Origin: Ornithinibacillus caprae
GTDB lineage: Bacteria > Bacillota > Bacilli > Bacillales > Amphibacillaceae
Reading direction: 5' to 3'
Length of the DNA: 64,000 bases
Assembly: GCF_009728145.1 (NCBI RefSeq)
Contig: NZ_WOCA01000001.1
Coordinates: forward strand, 310,001 to 374,000
The position numbers and the translations under genes are program-made. This document shows, piece after piece, positions 1 to 9,761 of this stretch; positions within the stretch are counted from its first letter, which is position 1, and each line of letters begins with the position of its first letter. The notes beneath the pieces were generated by a model that was given only the letters and a program-made list of their open reading frames with translations, was not told the DNA's origin and made no database searches.

Positions 1-1
1 C

Positions 2-391
2 AAAGATACCCTTAGTGTTATTCGCATGGTGAAAGCTTCATTACAGAATGAATCGATTAAACTTGGTAAAAGTGATCTTTCTGAAGACGAAGAATTGACG
101 GTTTTATCAAGAGAATTAAAACAAAGAAAAGATTCCCTCCAAGAATTTAAATCAGCTGGACGCGATGATCTCGTTGAGAAACTTGAAACGGAAATCAATG
201 TTTTACAAGAATATATGCCTAAGCAACTTTCTGATGAAAAGTTGGAGGCAATTGTTCAGGAAACGATTCAGGAAATTGGTGCATCTTCAAAATCAGATAT
301 GGGTAAAGTGATGAGCGCAATTATGCCAAAAGTAAAAGGTAAAGCTGAAGGCGCTACAGTGAACAAACTAGTTTTAAAGCATCTGAACTAA
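2..391 (+). CDS. yqeY: GatB/YqeY domain protein, 5' truncated
   Basis: The reading frame is open from the window edge ([17 protein letters not shown]...), so the true start lies upstream and about 129 residues are visible. The Asp/Glu/Lys-rich helical protein matches the YqeY family, which resembles the tail domain of the GatB amidotransferase subunit and may bind tRNA; its exact role is unknown. As in B. subtilis it precedes the nfeD-floA operon. A terminator follows directly, so yqeY is probably transcribed separately from yqeZ. Confidence 0.9.
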   Translation, partial: KDTLSVIRMVKASLQNESIKLGKSDLSEDEELTVLSRELKQRKDSLQEFKSAGRDDLVEKLETEINVLQEYMPKQLSDEKLEAIVQETIQEIGASSKSDMGKVMSAIMPKVKGKAEGATVNKLVLKHLN

Positions 392-410
392 TAATTACCC
401 AATAAAGGTC

Positions 411-442
411 TAAAAATCCTTGTCTAATTGACAAGGATTTTT
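411..442 (+). terminator. Intrinsic terminator after yqeY
   Basis: The stem AAATCCTTGTC / GACAAGGATTT is followed by a T-run just after the yqeY stop. Confidence 0.85.
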
Positions 443-461
443 TATATAGGTGAATTTTTCG

Positions 462-598
462 TTTATCCCGCATATAACGAGCAGTAAGACCCCCACTTCA
501 AACCTATGAGGAGAAACCAAGGAGATTAAGCGTGGATCAACTGCCCGTAGATGTCCGATTCGTTTATCTAACCCACTGATTGAAGATTTACTTTATTA
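462..598 (+). repeat. Dispersed intergenic repeat, copy A (full length, folded)
   Basis: This copy begins TTATCCCGCATATAACGAGC and ends TGATTGAAGATTTACTTTAT. Both edge motifs recur at 3715, 21039, 25283 and 37799. Inside, GCAGT at 481 can pair with ACTGC at 540, and the adjacent CCCCACTT with AAGCGTGG, giving a long imperfect hairpin. No gene lies between 392 and 730; that gap holds the yqeY terminator, this repeat and the yqeZ promoter. Confidence 0.6.
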
Positions 599-672
599 CT
601 AGTCCTAAGGAGTGGGACAAGTTTAAAATATCTTCCAATCAGCTGTTATGGTAAAATTTAATTGTAAAAAAA

Positions 673-699
673 TGAAACGTAAATAGTGCTAAGATCGTA
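673..699 (+). promoter_or_regulatory. SigW-type ECF promoter of yqeZ-floA-yqfB
   Basis: TGAAAC at 673-678 and CGTA at 696-699 are separated by 17 bases. This matches the SigW consensus known from B. subtilis, where the equivalent yqeZ-yqfAB operon belongs to the SigW regulon. The start codon lies about 30 bases downstream of the -10. Confidence 0.75.
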
Positions 700-730
700 T
701 ATACTATAGACAAAAGGGAGGTGACTTCAT

Positions 731-2056
731 TTGCAATGGAAAAGGGTGGTCACATACATAATCACAGCTATCATATTGGTTAGTTTTTTTATTAGTGAAG
801 AAACCATGTTAAAGGCAGAAGATGGGGCTGGTAAATTAGTTTATGTTATTCCGGTAGAGGATGATGTTGAACGTGGATTAGAGGCGTTTATGTCAAGGAT
901 GACTACTGAAGCTATAGAAGAAGGTGCAGATCATATTATCTTTGAAATAGATACACCAGGTGGTCGTGTAGATGCAGCTGAAAATATTGCTAAAATCCTA
1001 CAAGATTTAAATATAGAAACTACTTCATATATAACCTCAAGAGCACTATCTGCTGGTTCGTATATTGCTTTAAATACGGATAATATCTATATGAATCCAC
1101 AAGCAACAATGGGAGCAAGTGGAGTAATTACGCAAGATGGTAATGCTGCAGATAAAAAAGCTCAATCTGCATGGTTAAAAGCGATGACAAGTGCTGCAGA
1201 GTCAAAAGGTAGAGATCCGTTATATGCTGCTGCAATGGCCGATGAAACGATAGATCTACCGGAATACGATGCTCCTGAAGGATCATTCTTAACTCTAACT
1301 CCTCAAGAAGCAGTTGAAGTAGAATATGCACAGGGAATTGTTTCCCATCGAACGGAGTTGCTTTATGAATTAGGATTATCTAATGCAAACGTGGTGGAAT
1401 CTGAGCCAACTTTTGCCGAAGGTGTAGCGAGGTTCCTAACTAATCCTGTTGTTGTACCAATTCTCTTATCTTTGGCAAGTTTAGGATTAATTGTGGAATT
1501 ATACTCGCCTGGATTTGGTGTTCCTGGTACAATGGGTCTAGTTGCATTAGTCTTATTTTTCTACGGTCATTTTGTTGCAGGTTTAGCTGGAATGGAAGCA
1601 ATTATCCTGTTACTATTAGGTATTGGGTTAATTATTGCAGAATTTTTTGTTCCCGGTGGGATTTTAGGTTTGATTGGAATAGGTTCTATTATTGGATCCT
1701 TATTCATGGCAGGTGCAGATTTTGGACATATGTCGATGAGTATTGCCATCGCATTTTTAGTTGCAATTATTGCTTCTGTTATTTTATTTAGACGTATTGG
1801 ATTGGATAAAGGTGTGTTCCGACACGTCATTCTAAGAGATCGTACGACTACTGAACTTGGCTACGTATCCAAGGAGAATCGATTAGATTTAATTGGTCTA
1901 GAAGGAGTTACTGTTACCCCATTAAGACCATCTGGTACAGCAATATTAGATGATGAAAGACTAGACGTTGTCTCTGAGGGTAGTTTTATTGCAGCGAATA
2001 AACCGATAAAAGTAGTAAAAGTAGAAGGAGTTCGCGTTGTTGTTCGAGAATTATAA
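731..2056 (+). CDS. yqeZ: NfeD-family membrane serine protease
   Basis: 441 residues. An N-terminal signal or anchor helix (about residues 8-25) leads into a ClpP-like serine protease domain with the FEIDTPGG and SAGSYIA segments. Several membrane helices follow (about 235-360), then a soluble C-terminal OB-fold domain typical of NfeD. The start is TTG, placed 8 bases after GGAGG at 718-722; the nearby ATG at 736 is out of frame. NfeD proteins work with flotillins such as FloA, encoded next. A SigW-type promoter upstream suggests induction by envelope or antimicrobial-peptide stress. Confidence 0.93.
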   Translation: MQWKRVVTYIITAIILVSFFISEETMLKAEDGAGKLVYVIPVEDDVERGLEAFMSRMTTEAIEEGADHIIFEIDTPGGRVDAAENIAKILQDLNIETTSYITSRALSAGSYIALNTDNIYMNPQATMGASGVITQDGNAADKKAQSAWLKAMTSAAESKGRDPLYAAAMADETIDLPEYDAPEGSFLTLTPQEAVEVEYAQGIVSHRTELLYELGLSNANVVESEPTFAEGVARFLTNPVVVPILLSLASLGLIVELYSPGFGVPGTMGLVALVLFFYGHFVAGLAGMEAIILLLLGIGLIIAEFFVPGGILGLIGIGSIIGSLFMAGADFGHMSMSIAIAFLVAIIASVILFRRIGLDKGVFRHVILRDRTTTELGYVSKENRLDLIGLEGVTVTPLRPSGTAILDDERLDVVSEGSFIAANKPIKVVKVEGVRVVVREL

Positions 2057-2113
2057 TATACGGAGTTCTATTAGAACACCGATATATATAGAAAAAATTA
2101 GGAGGAATGTATG

Positions 2114-3106
2114 ATGGAATTTGGAGATTTAATGCCGTTAATTTTAATTGCGGTGATCTTAATTGCAGTTGCAATATTATTTACATTTATACCAGTTGCA
2201 CTATGGATTAGTGCTTTAGCTGCTGGTGTTCGAGTTGGTATTTTACAACTAATTGGTATGCGTTTAAGACGAGTTGTGCCTAACCGAGTGATTAATCCAC
2301 TTATTAAGGCACATAAAGCGGGATTAGATGTATCTACACCACAATTGGAAAGCCACTATTTAGCAGGTGGTAATGTAGACCGAGTTGTCAATGCATTAAT
2401 TGCAGCTCACCGAGCAAATATAGATTTAAGCTTCGAACGTGCTGCAGCGATTGATTTAGCTGGTCGTGACGTATTAGAAGCTGTGCAAATGAGTGTTAAT
2501 CCAAAGGTAATTGAAACACCATTTATTGCTGGTATTGCTATGGATGGTATTGAAGTAAAAGCGAAGGCGAGAATTACTGTGCGTGCCAACATTGATCGAC
2601 TCGTTGGGGGTGCAGGAGAAGATACGGTTATCGCACGTGTTGGTGAAGGTGTTGTAAGTACAATTGGTAGTTCAGAAACTCATGCTCAAGTACTAGAAAA
2701 TCCTGATTCTATTTCACATAATGTACTCAGCAAAGGGTTAGATGCAGGTACAGCTTTTGAAATCCTATCGATTGATATTGCTGACGTTGATATCGGCAAA
2801 AACATTGGAGCTATTCTACAAACCGACCAAGCTGAAGCAGATAAAAACATTGCTCAAGCGAAAGCAGAAGAACGTCGTGCAATGGCGGTTGCCCAAGAAC
2901 AAGAAATGGTTGCTCGTGTTCAAGAAATGCGTGCTAAAGTTGTGGAGGCAGAAGCAGAAGTACCACAGGCACTTGCTGAAGCATTACGTTCAGGTAAGAT
3001 GGGTGTTATGGATTATATGAATTACCAAAATATTGATGCTGACACAGATATGCGTGATTCAATTGGTAAGTTAACAAAAGATGATCATGATGAAAATGAT
3101 AAATAA
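2114..3106 (+). CDS. floA: Flotillin-like protein FloA
   Basis: 330 residues. A single N-terminal membrane segment (about 8-35) precedes a long conserved region near identical to Bacillus FloA ([40 protein letters not shown]) and a coiled-coil tail rich in Ala/Glu. Flotillins organise ordered membrane domains and here presumably partner with the NfeD protein upstream. ATG at 2114 has better spacing from GGAGG (2101-2105) than the in-frame ATG at 2111. It sits in the same operon, 57 bases after yqeZ. Confidence 0.95.
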   Translation: MEFGDLMPLILIAVILIAVAILFTFIPVALWISALAAGVRVGILQLIGMRLRRVVPNRVINPLIKAHKAGLDVSTPQLESHYLAGGNVDRVVNALIAAHRANIDLSFERAAAIDLAGRDVLEAVQMSVNPKVIETPFIAGIAMDGIEVKAKARITVRANIDRLVGGAGEDTVIARVGEGVVSTIGSSETHAQVLENPDSISHNVLSKGLDAGTAFEILSIDIADVDIGKNIGAILQTDQAEADKNIAQAKAEERRAMAVAQEQEMVARVQEMRAKVVEAEAEVPQALAEALRSGKMGVMDYMNYQNIDADTDMRDSIGKLTKDDHDENDK

Positions 3107-3138
3107 TTATCAACTTATATTTGGAAGGAGGGGTTAGG

Positions 3139-3654
3139 TTGGGAGAGTTAATTGATTTTTTTCTTGGTAATATTTTTTTCTTAGTGATTGTTATTGGAGC
3201 TCTTTTGAGGCTATTTAGTGGAAATTCCAATCAAAATAAAGAAGAGCAAAGAAAAACACAACAAAACAGACCAAGACAACAAACGAATCCTAGACCATCC
3301 ACATCCCCTTCACGCGCGAATACGCAAAGGGACGTAAAAACGAATACAACGGCTAGTCAGTCTATCTCGGTAGAGGAGCAACAAAAGCAGCAACTCGAAA
3401 AGTTAGCAGGTAGAATGAATACGAAAATGGAGCAGTCTATAGAAGATCTTTCAACGAATACGACTGACCTAGGTGAGACCCTTAAGCGACCTAAAAAAGA
3501 AGCAACCTCACTTAAGGAAGAAGATTATCGAAAACGAATAAAAGGTAACTTATCTCGTGATGGGCTGGTAAACAGTGTGATTATGGCTGAAGTATTGGGA
3601 GCACCTCGTGCACGAAAGCCATATCGTAGTGTTATATCCGAACGTAATAAGTAA
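3139..3654 (+). CDS. YqfB-position membrane protein of the floA operon
   Basis: 171 residues from TTG at 3139, which follows the strong GGAAGGAGGGG site at 3123-3133; an upstream in-frame TTG at 3121 overlaps that site and is rejected. One N-terminal membrane helix (about 3-25) is followed by a Gln/Asn/Thr/Lys-rich, probably disordered stretch and a short conserved C-terminal helical region (LVNSVIMAEVLGAPRARKPY). It holds the place of B. subtilis yqfB, the third gene of the SigW-controlled floA operon, but is longer. No function is assigned. Confidence 0.7.
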   Translation: MGELIDFFLGNIFFLVIVIGALLRLFSGNSNQNKEEQRKTQQNRPRQQTNPRPSTSPSRANTQRDVKTNTTASQSISVEEQQKQQLEKLAGRMNTKMEQSIEDLSTNTTDLGETLKRPKKEATSLKEEDYRKRIKGNLSRDGLVNSVIMAEVLGAPRARKPYRSVISERNK

Positions 3655-3658
3655 AAGC

Positions 3659-3706
3659 AAAAGCTATATGAGAGTAGCATAAGTTACTCTCATATAGCTT
3701 TTTTAT
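3659..3706 (+). terminator. Terminator of the yqeZ-floA operon
   Basis: The long stem AAGCTATATGAGAGTA / TTACTCTCATATAGCTT is followed by a T-run, closing the SigW-type operon. Confidence 0.88.
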
Positions 3707-3714
3707 GTAGGTTC

Positions 3715-3862
3715 ACTTTATCCCTCCTATAGCTGGTTATAACAATGAAGAAAGGTAGAGAGCAACATTCAGTAAATGTCCAATTTGTTCCAGTCATTGT
3801 GATACGAATAATCAGCGCTGAAGGAAGAAAAATTCCCTCTGATTGAAGTTTCACTTTATAGT
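3715..3862 (+). repeat. Dispersed intergenic repeat, copy B (divergent)
   Basis: The left edge reads TTTATCCCTCCTATAGCTGG and the right edge CTGATTGAAGTTTCACTTTAT. Both resemble copies A, C and E; the middle part has diverged. Confidence 0.45.
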
Positions 3863-3914
3863 TCTGATCCTCTATATTTTTACATAAATATGTTTATGAG
3901 AGGAGGCTGCATTT

Positions 3915-4196
3915 GTGAAAAAAATGCATCAACGAATTCGACCTTGGTTAATAAAAAAATTTGCACTTCCTTCCGATGTAATTCTAGAACTACCTAGAAT
4001 TACCATTATTGGTCAACTACATGTATATATTGAAAATCATAAAGGTTTAGCAGTCTTTACTGATAATGAACTAAAATTAAAAACAACAAAAGGGTACATA
4101 CAAATAAAAGGCTCATCTTTTGTATTAAAGATGATGTTGCCAGAAGAAATATTATTAGAGGGGAAAATTTCAGATGTGAAGTTTATCTCTAATTAG
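3915..4196 (+). CDS. yqfC: Sporulation protein YqfC
   Basis: 93 residues, starting at GTG after the AGGAGG at 3901. The sequence has a basic N-terminus and the YqfC/YabP-type beta-rich core (IVIGQLHVYIENHKG-like, DNELKLKTTKGYIQIKG). In B. subtilis yqfC is transcribed in the mother cell with yqfD and is needed for spore formation; the molecular role is not known. It is followed 30 bases later by yqfD, and probably forms an operon with it. No confident SigE promoter was found by eye. Confidence 0.88.
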   Translation: MKKMHQRIRPWLIKKFALPSDVILELPRITIIGQLHVYIENHKGLAVFTDNELKLKTTKGYIQIKGSSFVLKMMLPEEILLEGKISDVKFISN

Positions 4197-4226
4197 AATA
4201 ATAAGTGATTTTTTTGGGGGGCAAAC

Positions 4227-5453
4227 ATGAAGCAAATACAAGGATCGTATATCACTGGATATGTAACTGTTTTGGTAGAAGGTAATATGCCCGAATTATT
4301 TTTTCAGGATTGTATAAATAACGGTATTACTGTATGGGAAATAAAAAGGGAGGCCCCAAACGCTTGTAGTGGGAATGTAAAATTAAAAGATATCGGAAAA
4401 ATAAAATCCTTGAGAAGAGGGAAAAATTATAAGGTATCTTTTACTCGCAAAAAAGGATACCCTTTTATACTTTCCCGGTTTTTTAGAAGAAAAGAAATTG
4501 TAATTGGAATGGCATTGAGTATTCTTCTCATTTTCTTCTTATCGAATATTATCTGGAAGGTCGAAATAACAGGTGTACCAAAAGATATTGAAGAAAAAAT
4601 AGATAAGCAACTAAGAGATTATGGTGTCCATCCGGGAGCTTGGTCTTTTACATTAGACAAGCCTGGGGAAATTCAGAGAAACTTAACCGAAGACGTACCA
4701 GAGCTTTTATGGGTTGGTGTGCATAAAAAGGGGACAACCTTTTTCTTAGAGGGTGTTGAAAAAACGATAGTGGAAGAGGGTGAAGTTGAAGGACCTCGGG
4801 ACTTAGTCGCATCGAAAAAAGGTGTCATTAAGAACATGTATGTTTCTAAAGGACTCCCTAAAGTAGAAATAAACGACTATGTTGAACCTGGAGATGTATT
4901 AGTATCTGGTACGTTAAATGAAGTGGAAGAGCAGGGAGAAGATGAGGAAGAGATTAACGAAAAAGAAAAAAGAATCTTGGTGGCTTCAGAAGGTGAAATC
5001 ATAGCTAATACTTGGTATGAAACCAATGTTACCATTCCACTTCAAGCAAATTATGAATTGCTTACCGGAAAACATGAAAAAAAATACTTTATTGGGTTTG
5101 GAGACTTTCATCTACCAATATGGGGATTTGGTTCTCCAGAATATGAGGATATACATCGCGAAGATACCAAGAATTCCTTATACTTCTTTAAGTGGAAATT
5201 ACCAATTAGTTTTATTGAAACTACATTGAGTGAAAAAACGTATAATAAGATTGAACGGACGAAGGAGCAAGCTATTCAAGCAGGTATCGAACAAGCTAAA
5301 CAAGAATTACAATTACAATTAGGACCAGACGCTGTTATAACATCAGAAAAAGTTTTGCATGAATCTGAAGAGAGTGGTAAAGTAAAATTAAGCTTATATC
5401 TCACAGTAGAAGAAGATATTGCAAAAGCACAACCAATAAATCAAGGAGATTGA
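4227..5453 (+). CDS. yqfD: Sporulation protein YqfD
   Basis: 408 residues. A soluble N-terminal part with basic stretches is followed by one strong membrane helix (about 88-108) and a large, presumably extracytoplasmic region with an acidic insert (EEQGEDEEEINEKEKR). This matches the YqfD family of stage IV-type sporulation proteins found beside phoH across Bacillaceae. The RBS is an unusual GGGGGG run at 4214-4220. The stop codon lies just ahead of phoH, so translation is probably coupled. Confidence 0.9.
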   Translation: MKQIQGSYITGYVTVLVEGNMPELFFQDCINNGITVWEIKREAPNACSGNVKLKDIGKIKSLRRGKNYKVSFTRKKGYPFILSRFFRRKEIVIGMALSILLIFFLSNIIWKVEITGVPKDIEEKIDKQLRDYGVHPGAWSFTLDKPGEIQRNLTEDVPELLWVGVHKKGTTFFLEGVEKTIVEEGEVEGPRDLVASKKGVIKNMYVSKGLPKVEINDYVEPGDVLVSGTLNEVEEQGEDEEEINEKEKRILVASEGEIIANTWYETNVTIPLQANYELLTGKHEKKYFIGFGDFHLPIWGFGSPEYEDIHREDTKNSLYFFKWKLPISFIETTLSEKTYNKIERTKEQAIQAGIEQAKQELQLQLGPDAVITSEKVLHESEESGKVKLSLYLTVEEDIAKAQPINQGD

Positions 5454-5455
5454 TT

Positions 5456-6415
5456 ATGTCTGAAAACCTAAATATGATTGATCTACATCTATCTAGTCCA
5501 AATGAGGCACTAGAGCTCTTTGGTACCAATGATAAATTTTTAAAACATATTGAAGAAAATTTAAATGTTTCCATCGTTTCTAGAGGCGAAAAAGTAGGCG
5601 TCTCTGGTAGTGATGAAGATATAAAAATGGTTCAAGATATACTATTAACATTACTAACTGTTGTACGTAAAGGATTAACGATTTCGGAACGGGATATTGT
5701 TTATGCTATTGATTTAGCAAAACAAGGTAAGATTGACCAATTTGAGACATTGTTTGAAGATGAAATTACTAAAAATGTAAAAGGTAAATCAATTCGAGTT
5801 AAAACACTCGGTCAAAAAAGTTATATTCAAGCTATCAAATCAAATGATCTTGTATTTGGAATTGGACCAGCTGGTACCGGTAAAACTTATTTGGCAGTTG
5901 TGATGGCTGTACATGCCTTGAAAAATGGAGCAGTGAAACGAATTATTTTAACCCGCCCAGCAGTTGAGGCTGGAGAAAGCCTAGGGTTTTTACCTGGTGA
6001 TTTAAAAGAAAAGGTAGATCCATATTTAAGACCATTATATGATGCACTTCATGATGTTCTTGGTGCTGAACATACATTACGATTGATTGAAAGAGAAACA
6101 ATTGAAGTTGCACCACTTGCATACATGAGAGGGAGAACTTTAGATGATGCGTTTGTCATTCTCGATGAGGCGCAAAATACGACTCCAGAACAAATGAAAA
6201 TGTTTTTAACACGTTTGGGCTTTGGTTCAAAAATGGTAATTACAGGAGATATTACGCAAGTTGACTTGCCAAAGGGAGTAAGCTCAGGATTACGTGCGGC
6301 GAGTGAATTGCTTTCTGATATAAAGGGAATTTCCTTTATCCACCTAACACAAACAGATGTGGTGAGGCACCCTTTAGTACAACGCATTATTAATGCATAT
6401 GAACAGAATAAGTAA
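5456..6415 (+). CDS. phoH: PhoH family P-loop ATPase
   Basis: 319 residues. It has an N-terminal KH-like part, Walker A GPAGTGKT (about 138-145) and Walker B VILDEAQN, then the conserved TGDITQVDLP. PhoH-like ATPases are linked to RNA metabolism; together with YbeY downstream this suggests a role in ribosome or rRNA quality control. ATG at 5456 is preferred to the in-frame ATG at 5450 because AAGGAG at 5443-5448 is only one base from the latter. It lies two bases after the yqfD stop. Confidence 0.93.
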   Translation: MSENLNMIDLHLSSPNEALELFGTNDKFLKHIEENLNVSIVSRGEKVGVSGSDEDIKMVQDILLTLLTVVRKGLTISERDIVYAIDLAKQGKIDQFETLFEDEITKNVKGKSIRVKTLGQKSYIQAIKSNDLVFGIGPAGTGKTYLAVVMAVHALKNGAVKRIILTRPAVEAGESLGFLPGDLKEKVDPYLRPLYDALHDVLGAEHTLRLIERETIEVAPLAYMRGRTLDDAFVILDEAQNTTPEQMKMFLTRLGFGSKMVITGDITQVDLPKGVSSGLRAASELLSDIKGISFIHLTQTDVVRHPLVQRIINAYEQNK

Positions 6416-6428
6416 GTTATAGATGAAT

Positions 6429-6459
6429 AGTAAGACCCCATAAAGAGGGTCTTATTTTC
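6429..6459 (+). terminator. Terminator after phoH
   Basis: The stem AAGACCCC / GGGTCTT with a following T-rich tract lies between phoH and pgpH; read-through may be partial. Confidence 0.7.
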
Positions 6460-6491
6460 TATATTTATGTTGAAAATTGGGGGGGATACAA

Positions 6492-8633
6492 GTGAAACTT
6501 AATTTCCAAAAATTATTAGATGCAATTTTCAAGATTAGAACAATATGGATTGCTATTTTTTTACCAGCACTTATTTTAGGCATATTCTTTTTTGGCATTA
6601 CCTTAAATAATGTATTTACTGAAACATATGATATAGAACGCTTTACTAATGCAAAACAAACGATTCGTTCACCGATTACGATTGAGAATGAACAAGAAAC
6701 AGAGCGTAAAACTAGAGAAACGGTTCAAGCTGTAGAGGACCGGTATCTCATTTCTGAAGAAGTGACACATGAACAAGTAGGGTACGTGGAAGAAATATTT
6801 GATGCAATAGAAAAATTAGAAAATGAATTAGTTGATCCGGATGAAACAAGTAATGATGGAGCTCCTGTTGCTTTAACTAATCAGGATAATTTAATTCGCT
6901 TAAAAGAGATATTATCACAAGAAATAGTAGAGAATGTTAATGATTCTTTATTTCTTAAACTGATGGAAATCCCTGTAGAAGAAAGAGAAGAAGGAAAAAA
7001 AGTCTTTTTGGCTTCCATGACTGATGTATTAGAAAACGGTGTTCGTACGGAAAATAAAAATAGCAGAATTAATGTGGTTAAAGAAAGTGTAAAGTATACG
7101 ACACTTGACCAGGAGCTAATTAATGCATTAGAAGAATTAAGTGAATTCGCTATCGTTGAAAATTCTTTTTATGACGCTGAAAAAACAATGGAGGCACGAA
7201 AAGAGGCTGGCAACAGTGTAGATCCAGTCTTGATAAATGCTGGGGAAATCATTGTACGTGAAGGACAGACTATTACGAATGAAGTATATGAAAAGCTCAA
7301 ATTAGTAGGCTTATTAAACAATGAGCGAAATATTTTTCCTGTAGTTGGTTTAGCCATATTAATATTTATGATTGTAAGTGTGATTACTTATGAAATGAAA
7401 ATACTACATAAAAAAAATAAATTAGATAAAGGTAAGGTATTATCTATTCTACTAGTTAGTATGATCGTTGTTTCCTTAATGAAAGTGGTTAGCTTATACA
7501 CAACACAGACAAATCAATTGTTCTTTATTGTTCCTGTAGCAACAGGAGTATTACTATTAAAACTGTTAATTAATGAACGTCTTGCCATTGTTATGGCTAC
7601 TTTATATGCTATCATAGGTAGTATAATCTTCAATAGTCAAATACCTGGTGCATTAAATGTAGAAGCGGGGATTTATTTCTTCTTTTCTCAAATAGCTGGT
7701 ATTATTTTTCTTCGAAATGTGAAGGATCGATTTGCTATTGTAAAATCTGGTTTAGGAATGTCTTTAGCTAATATATTAACCGTACTATTATTTGTATTTC
7801 TTTCATTTGAAAAATATTCATTACTTGATTTATTAATTTATTCTGGATATGGTGTAGCTTCTGCATTTCTTTCTGCAGTACTTACAATTGGATTATTATC
7901 TTATTTTGAATCCGGATTAGGAATATTATCGGATGTGAAGCTATTGCAATTGTCGAGTCCTAATCAACCATTGTTAAAAAAGATCTTAACAGAAGCGCCA
8001 GGAACATATCATCATTCAATAATGGTTGCAAACTTAAGTGAAACAGCTTGTGAAGCAATTGGTGCAAATGGTTTGTTAGCACGAGTAGGAGCATATTATC
8101 ATGATATTGGAAAGACGATTAGACCACACTACTTTATTGAGAACCAATTAGCTATTAAGAACCCTCATGATGTAATGTCTCCTAGACAAAGTGCAGAAAT
8201 TATAATAAATCATCCTTATGATGGGGCAGAATTATTAAAGAAGCATAAATTACCAAAGGAAATTATTGATATAGCAATGCAACATCATGGAACAACACTT
8301 TTAAAGTATTTTTATTATAAAGAAAAGGAAACAAATAAAAATGTAAAAGAAGAGGATTATCGTTATCCGGGTCCAAAACCGAAAACGAAAGAAGCGGCAA
8401 TTATCTGTATCTGTGATTCAGTTGAAGCAGCTGTACGGTCATTAAAAGAGCCTACCGAAGAAAAAATTGAAGAAATTGTATCCTCTATCGTTAATGATAG
8501 ACTTATGGATGGGCAATTGGATGAATGCCCACTAACATTGAAAGAAGTAAAAATCATTCATCAAATAATCTGTGAAACATTAAAAGGAATATTCCATTCA
8601 CGCATTCAATATCCAATAAAGGAGGCAAAATAA
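6492..8633 (+). CDS. pgpH: 7TM-HD c-di-AMP phosphodiesterase PgpH
   Basis: 713 residues. It has an N-terminal membrane helix, a large extracellular 7TMR-HDED-type domain (about 45-275), a block of seven membrane helices (about 285-480) and a cytoplasmic HD phosphohydrolase domain. Motifs include HHSIMVANLSE, YYHDIGKT, NPHD and HHG. PgpH hydrolyses c-di-AMP, a regulator of potassium, osmotic and wall homeostasis. GTG at 6492 follows a GGGGGGG run at 6479-6485; the upstream in-frame TTG at 6477 is too close to serve. Its TAA overlaps the ybeY ATG. Confidence 0.93.
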   Translation: MKLNFQKLLDAIFKIRTIWIAIFLPALILGIFFFGITLNNVFTETYDIERFTNAKQTIRSPITIENEQETERKTRETVQAVEDRYLISEEVTHEQVGYVEEIFDAIEKLENELVDPDETSNDGAPVALTNQDNLIRLKEILSQEIVENVNDSLFLKLMEIPVEEREEGKKVFLASMTDVLENGVRTENKNSRINVVKESVKYTTLDQELINALEELSEFAIVENSFYDAEKTMEARKEAGNSVDPVLINAGEIIVREGQTITNEVYEKLKLVGLLNNERNIFPVVGLAILIFMIVSVITYEMKILHKKNKLDKGKVLSILLVSMIVVSLMKVVSLYTTQTNQLFFIVPVATGVLLLKLLINERLAIVMATLYAIIGSIIFNSQIPGALNVEAGIYFFFSQIAGIIFLRNVKDRFAIVKSGLGMSLANILTVLLFVFLSFEKYSLLDLLIYSGYGVASAFLSAVLTIGLLSYFESGLGILSDVKLLQLSSPNQPLLKKILTEAPGTYHHSIMVANLSETACEAIGANGLLARVGAYYHDIGKTIRPHYFIENQLAIKNPHDVMSPRQSAEIIINHPYDGAELLKKHKLPKEIIDIAMQHHGTTLLKYFYYKEKETNKNVKEEDYRYPGPKPKTKEAAIICICDSVEAAVRSLKEPTEEKIEEIVSSIVNDRLMDGQLDECPLTLKEVKIIHQIICETLKGIFHSRIQYPIKEAK

Positions 8634-9097
8634 TGCATATCGATTTCCATGACAATACAAACTCGGTAAACTCTGATTATATCGATTTAATCCACCGGTT
8701 AGTGCGATTCACAGCTCAAAAAGAGGGGGTTTCAGATCAAGCAGAGGTATCTATAAGTTTTGTAAGTAATAGGGAGATCCAAGAGCTAAACCGTAACTAT
8801 AGACAGATTGATAAACCAACGGATGTCATTTCCTTTGCTTTACAAGAATCAGTAGAAGGTGAATTAGATGTGATAGATGAGGATCTGCCTTTAGTTCTTG
8901 GGGATATCGTTATCTCTGTTGACCGTGCGAAAGAACAAGCTGATGACTATGGCCATACATTGGAACGAGAATTAGGTTTTCTAGCAGTACATGGTTTTTT
9001 ACATCTATTAGGATATGATCATATGAACGAAGAAGATGAAAAAGAAATGTTTCAGAAACAGGATAATATTTTAGGGGAATTTAACCTTGAAAGGTAA
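8633..9097 (+). CDS. ybeY: Endoribonuclease YbeY (rRNA maturation)
   Basis: 154 residues, the usual family length. It has the zinc-binding signature HGFLHLLGYDH (H-x3-H-x5-H) and the upstream TDVISFAL motif. YbeY takes part in 16S rRNA 3' processing and ribosome quality control, and its gene commonly sits beside phoH, era or dgkA, as here. The ATG overlaps the pgpH stop (TAATG) and its 3' end overlaps dgkA, so the cluster is translationally coupled. Confidence 0.95.
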   Translation: MHIDFHDNTNSVNSDYIDLIHRLVRFTAQKEGVSDQAEVSISFVSNREIQELNRNYRQIDKPTDVISFALQESVEGELDVIDEDLPLVLGDIVISVDRAKEQADDYGHTLERELGFLAVHGFLHLLGYDHMNEEDEKEMFQKQDNILGEFNLER

Positions 9098-9446
9098 ACA
9101 TAGAATTGGCTTTTCTTATGCCTGTAACGGGATAAAAGAAGTGTTTAAATCAGAAATTAATTTCCGCTTACATATTATTTCAACGATCATTGTTATTAGT
9201 GCTGGGCTTTTATTTCAATTATCACCAATCGAGTGGGCATTCATATTCTTTTGTATTGGGATCGTTTTAGTGGCCGAATTATTAAATAGTGCGATTGAAA
9301 AAGCAATGGATTATATTAAACCCGAAATACATCCTACTGCAAAGGTAATAAAAGATATTTCTGCTGGTGCCGTGTTAATAGCGGCAATAACAGCAGCTAT
9401 AATAGGGACAATTATATTTTTACCTAAGATTTCAAATTATTTCTAA
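9087..9446 (+). CDS. dgkA: Diacylglycerol/undecaprenol kinase
   Basis: 119 residues with three membrane helices (about 30-50, 53-72, 95-115) and the family motif ELLNSAIEKAMDY around residues 66-78. In Gram-positives this enzyme phosphorylates undecaprenol, recycling the wall lipid carrier. The start is TTG, overlapping the end of ybeY, with GGGGA upstream at 9074. In B. subtilis cdd follows dgkA; here no cdd is present before era. Confidence 0.93.
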   Translation: MKGKHRIGFSYACNGIKEVFKSEINFRLHIISTIIVISAGLLFQLSPIEWAFIFFCIGIVLVAELLNSAIEKAMDYIKPEIHPTAKVIKDISAGAVLIAAITAAIIGTIIFLPKISNYF

Positions 9447-9474
9447 AGGGGCTCTAAAGTAGGGTCCTTTTTTG
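9445..9474 (+). terminator. Terminator after dgkA
   Basis: AAAGGGGCTC pairs imperfectly with GGGTCCTTTT, followed by TTTT. The rest of the 9447-9761 gap has no convincing gene; it shows only two small hairpins (GCGAA-GGAT-TTCGC near 9509 and TTCGTC/GACGAA at 9633-9651). Confidence 0.65.
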
Positions 9475-9761
9475 GCAGATAGGAAAGCTTTTTTCTGTAT
9501 CAGTGAAGCGAAGGATTTCGCCATATAGACTTGCACTCAAGAGTATCATATAAGGGCTTCTAAAACACGAAGAGCTCTTTTGAAGAATCCCATTCACAAA
9601 AGTAAAGTTTTCTAAGCAGACTAAAAGATCCTTTCGTCTAATTACGACGAAACTGATAAAGTTTTTAAAGGTTTTGTCGATTACATGAAACTAGATTTTA
9701 TTTGTAGTATTATATTAATTAACAAACAGTAGATAGTGAAAAAATTATCGGAGGAAACATC

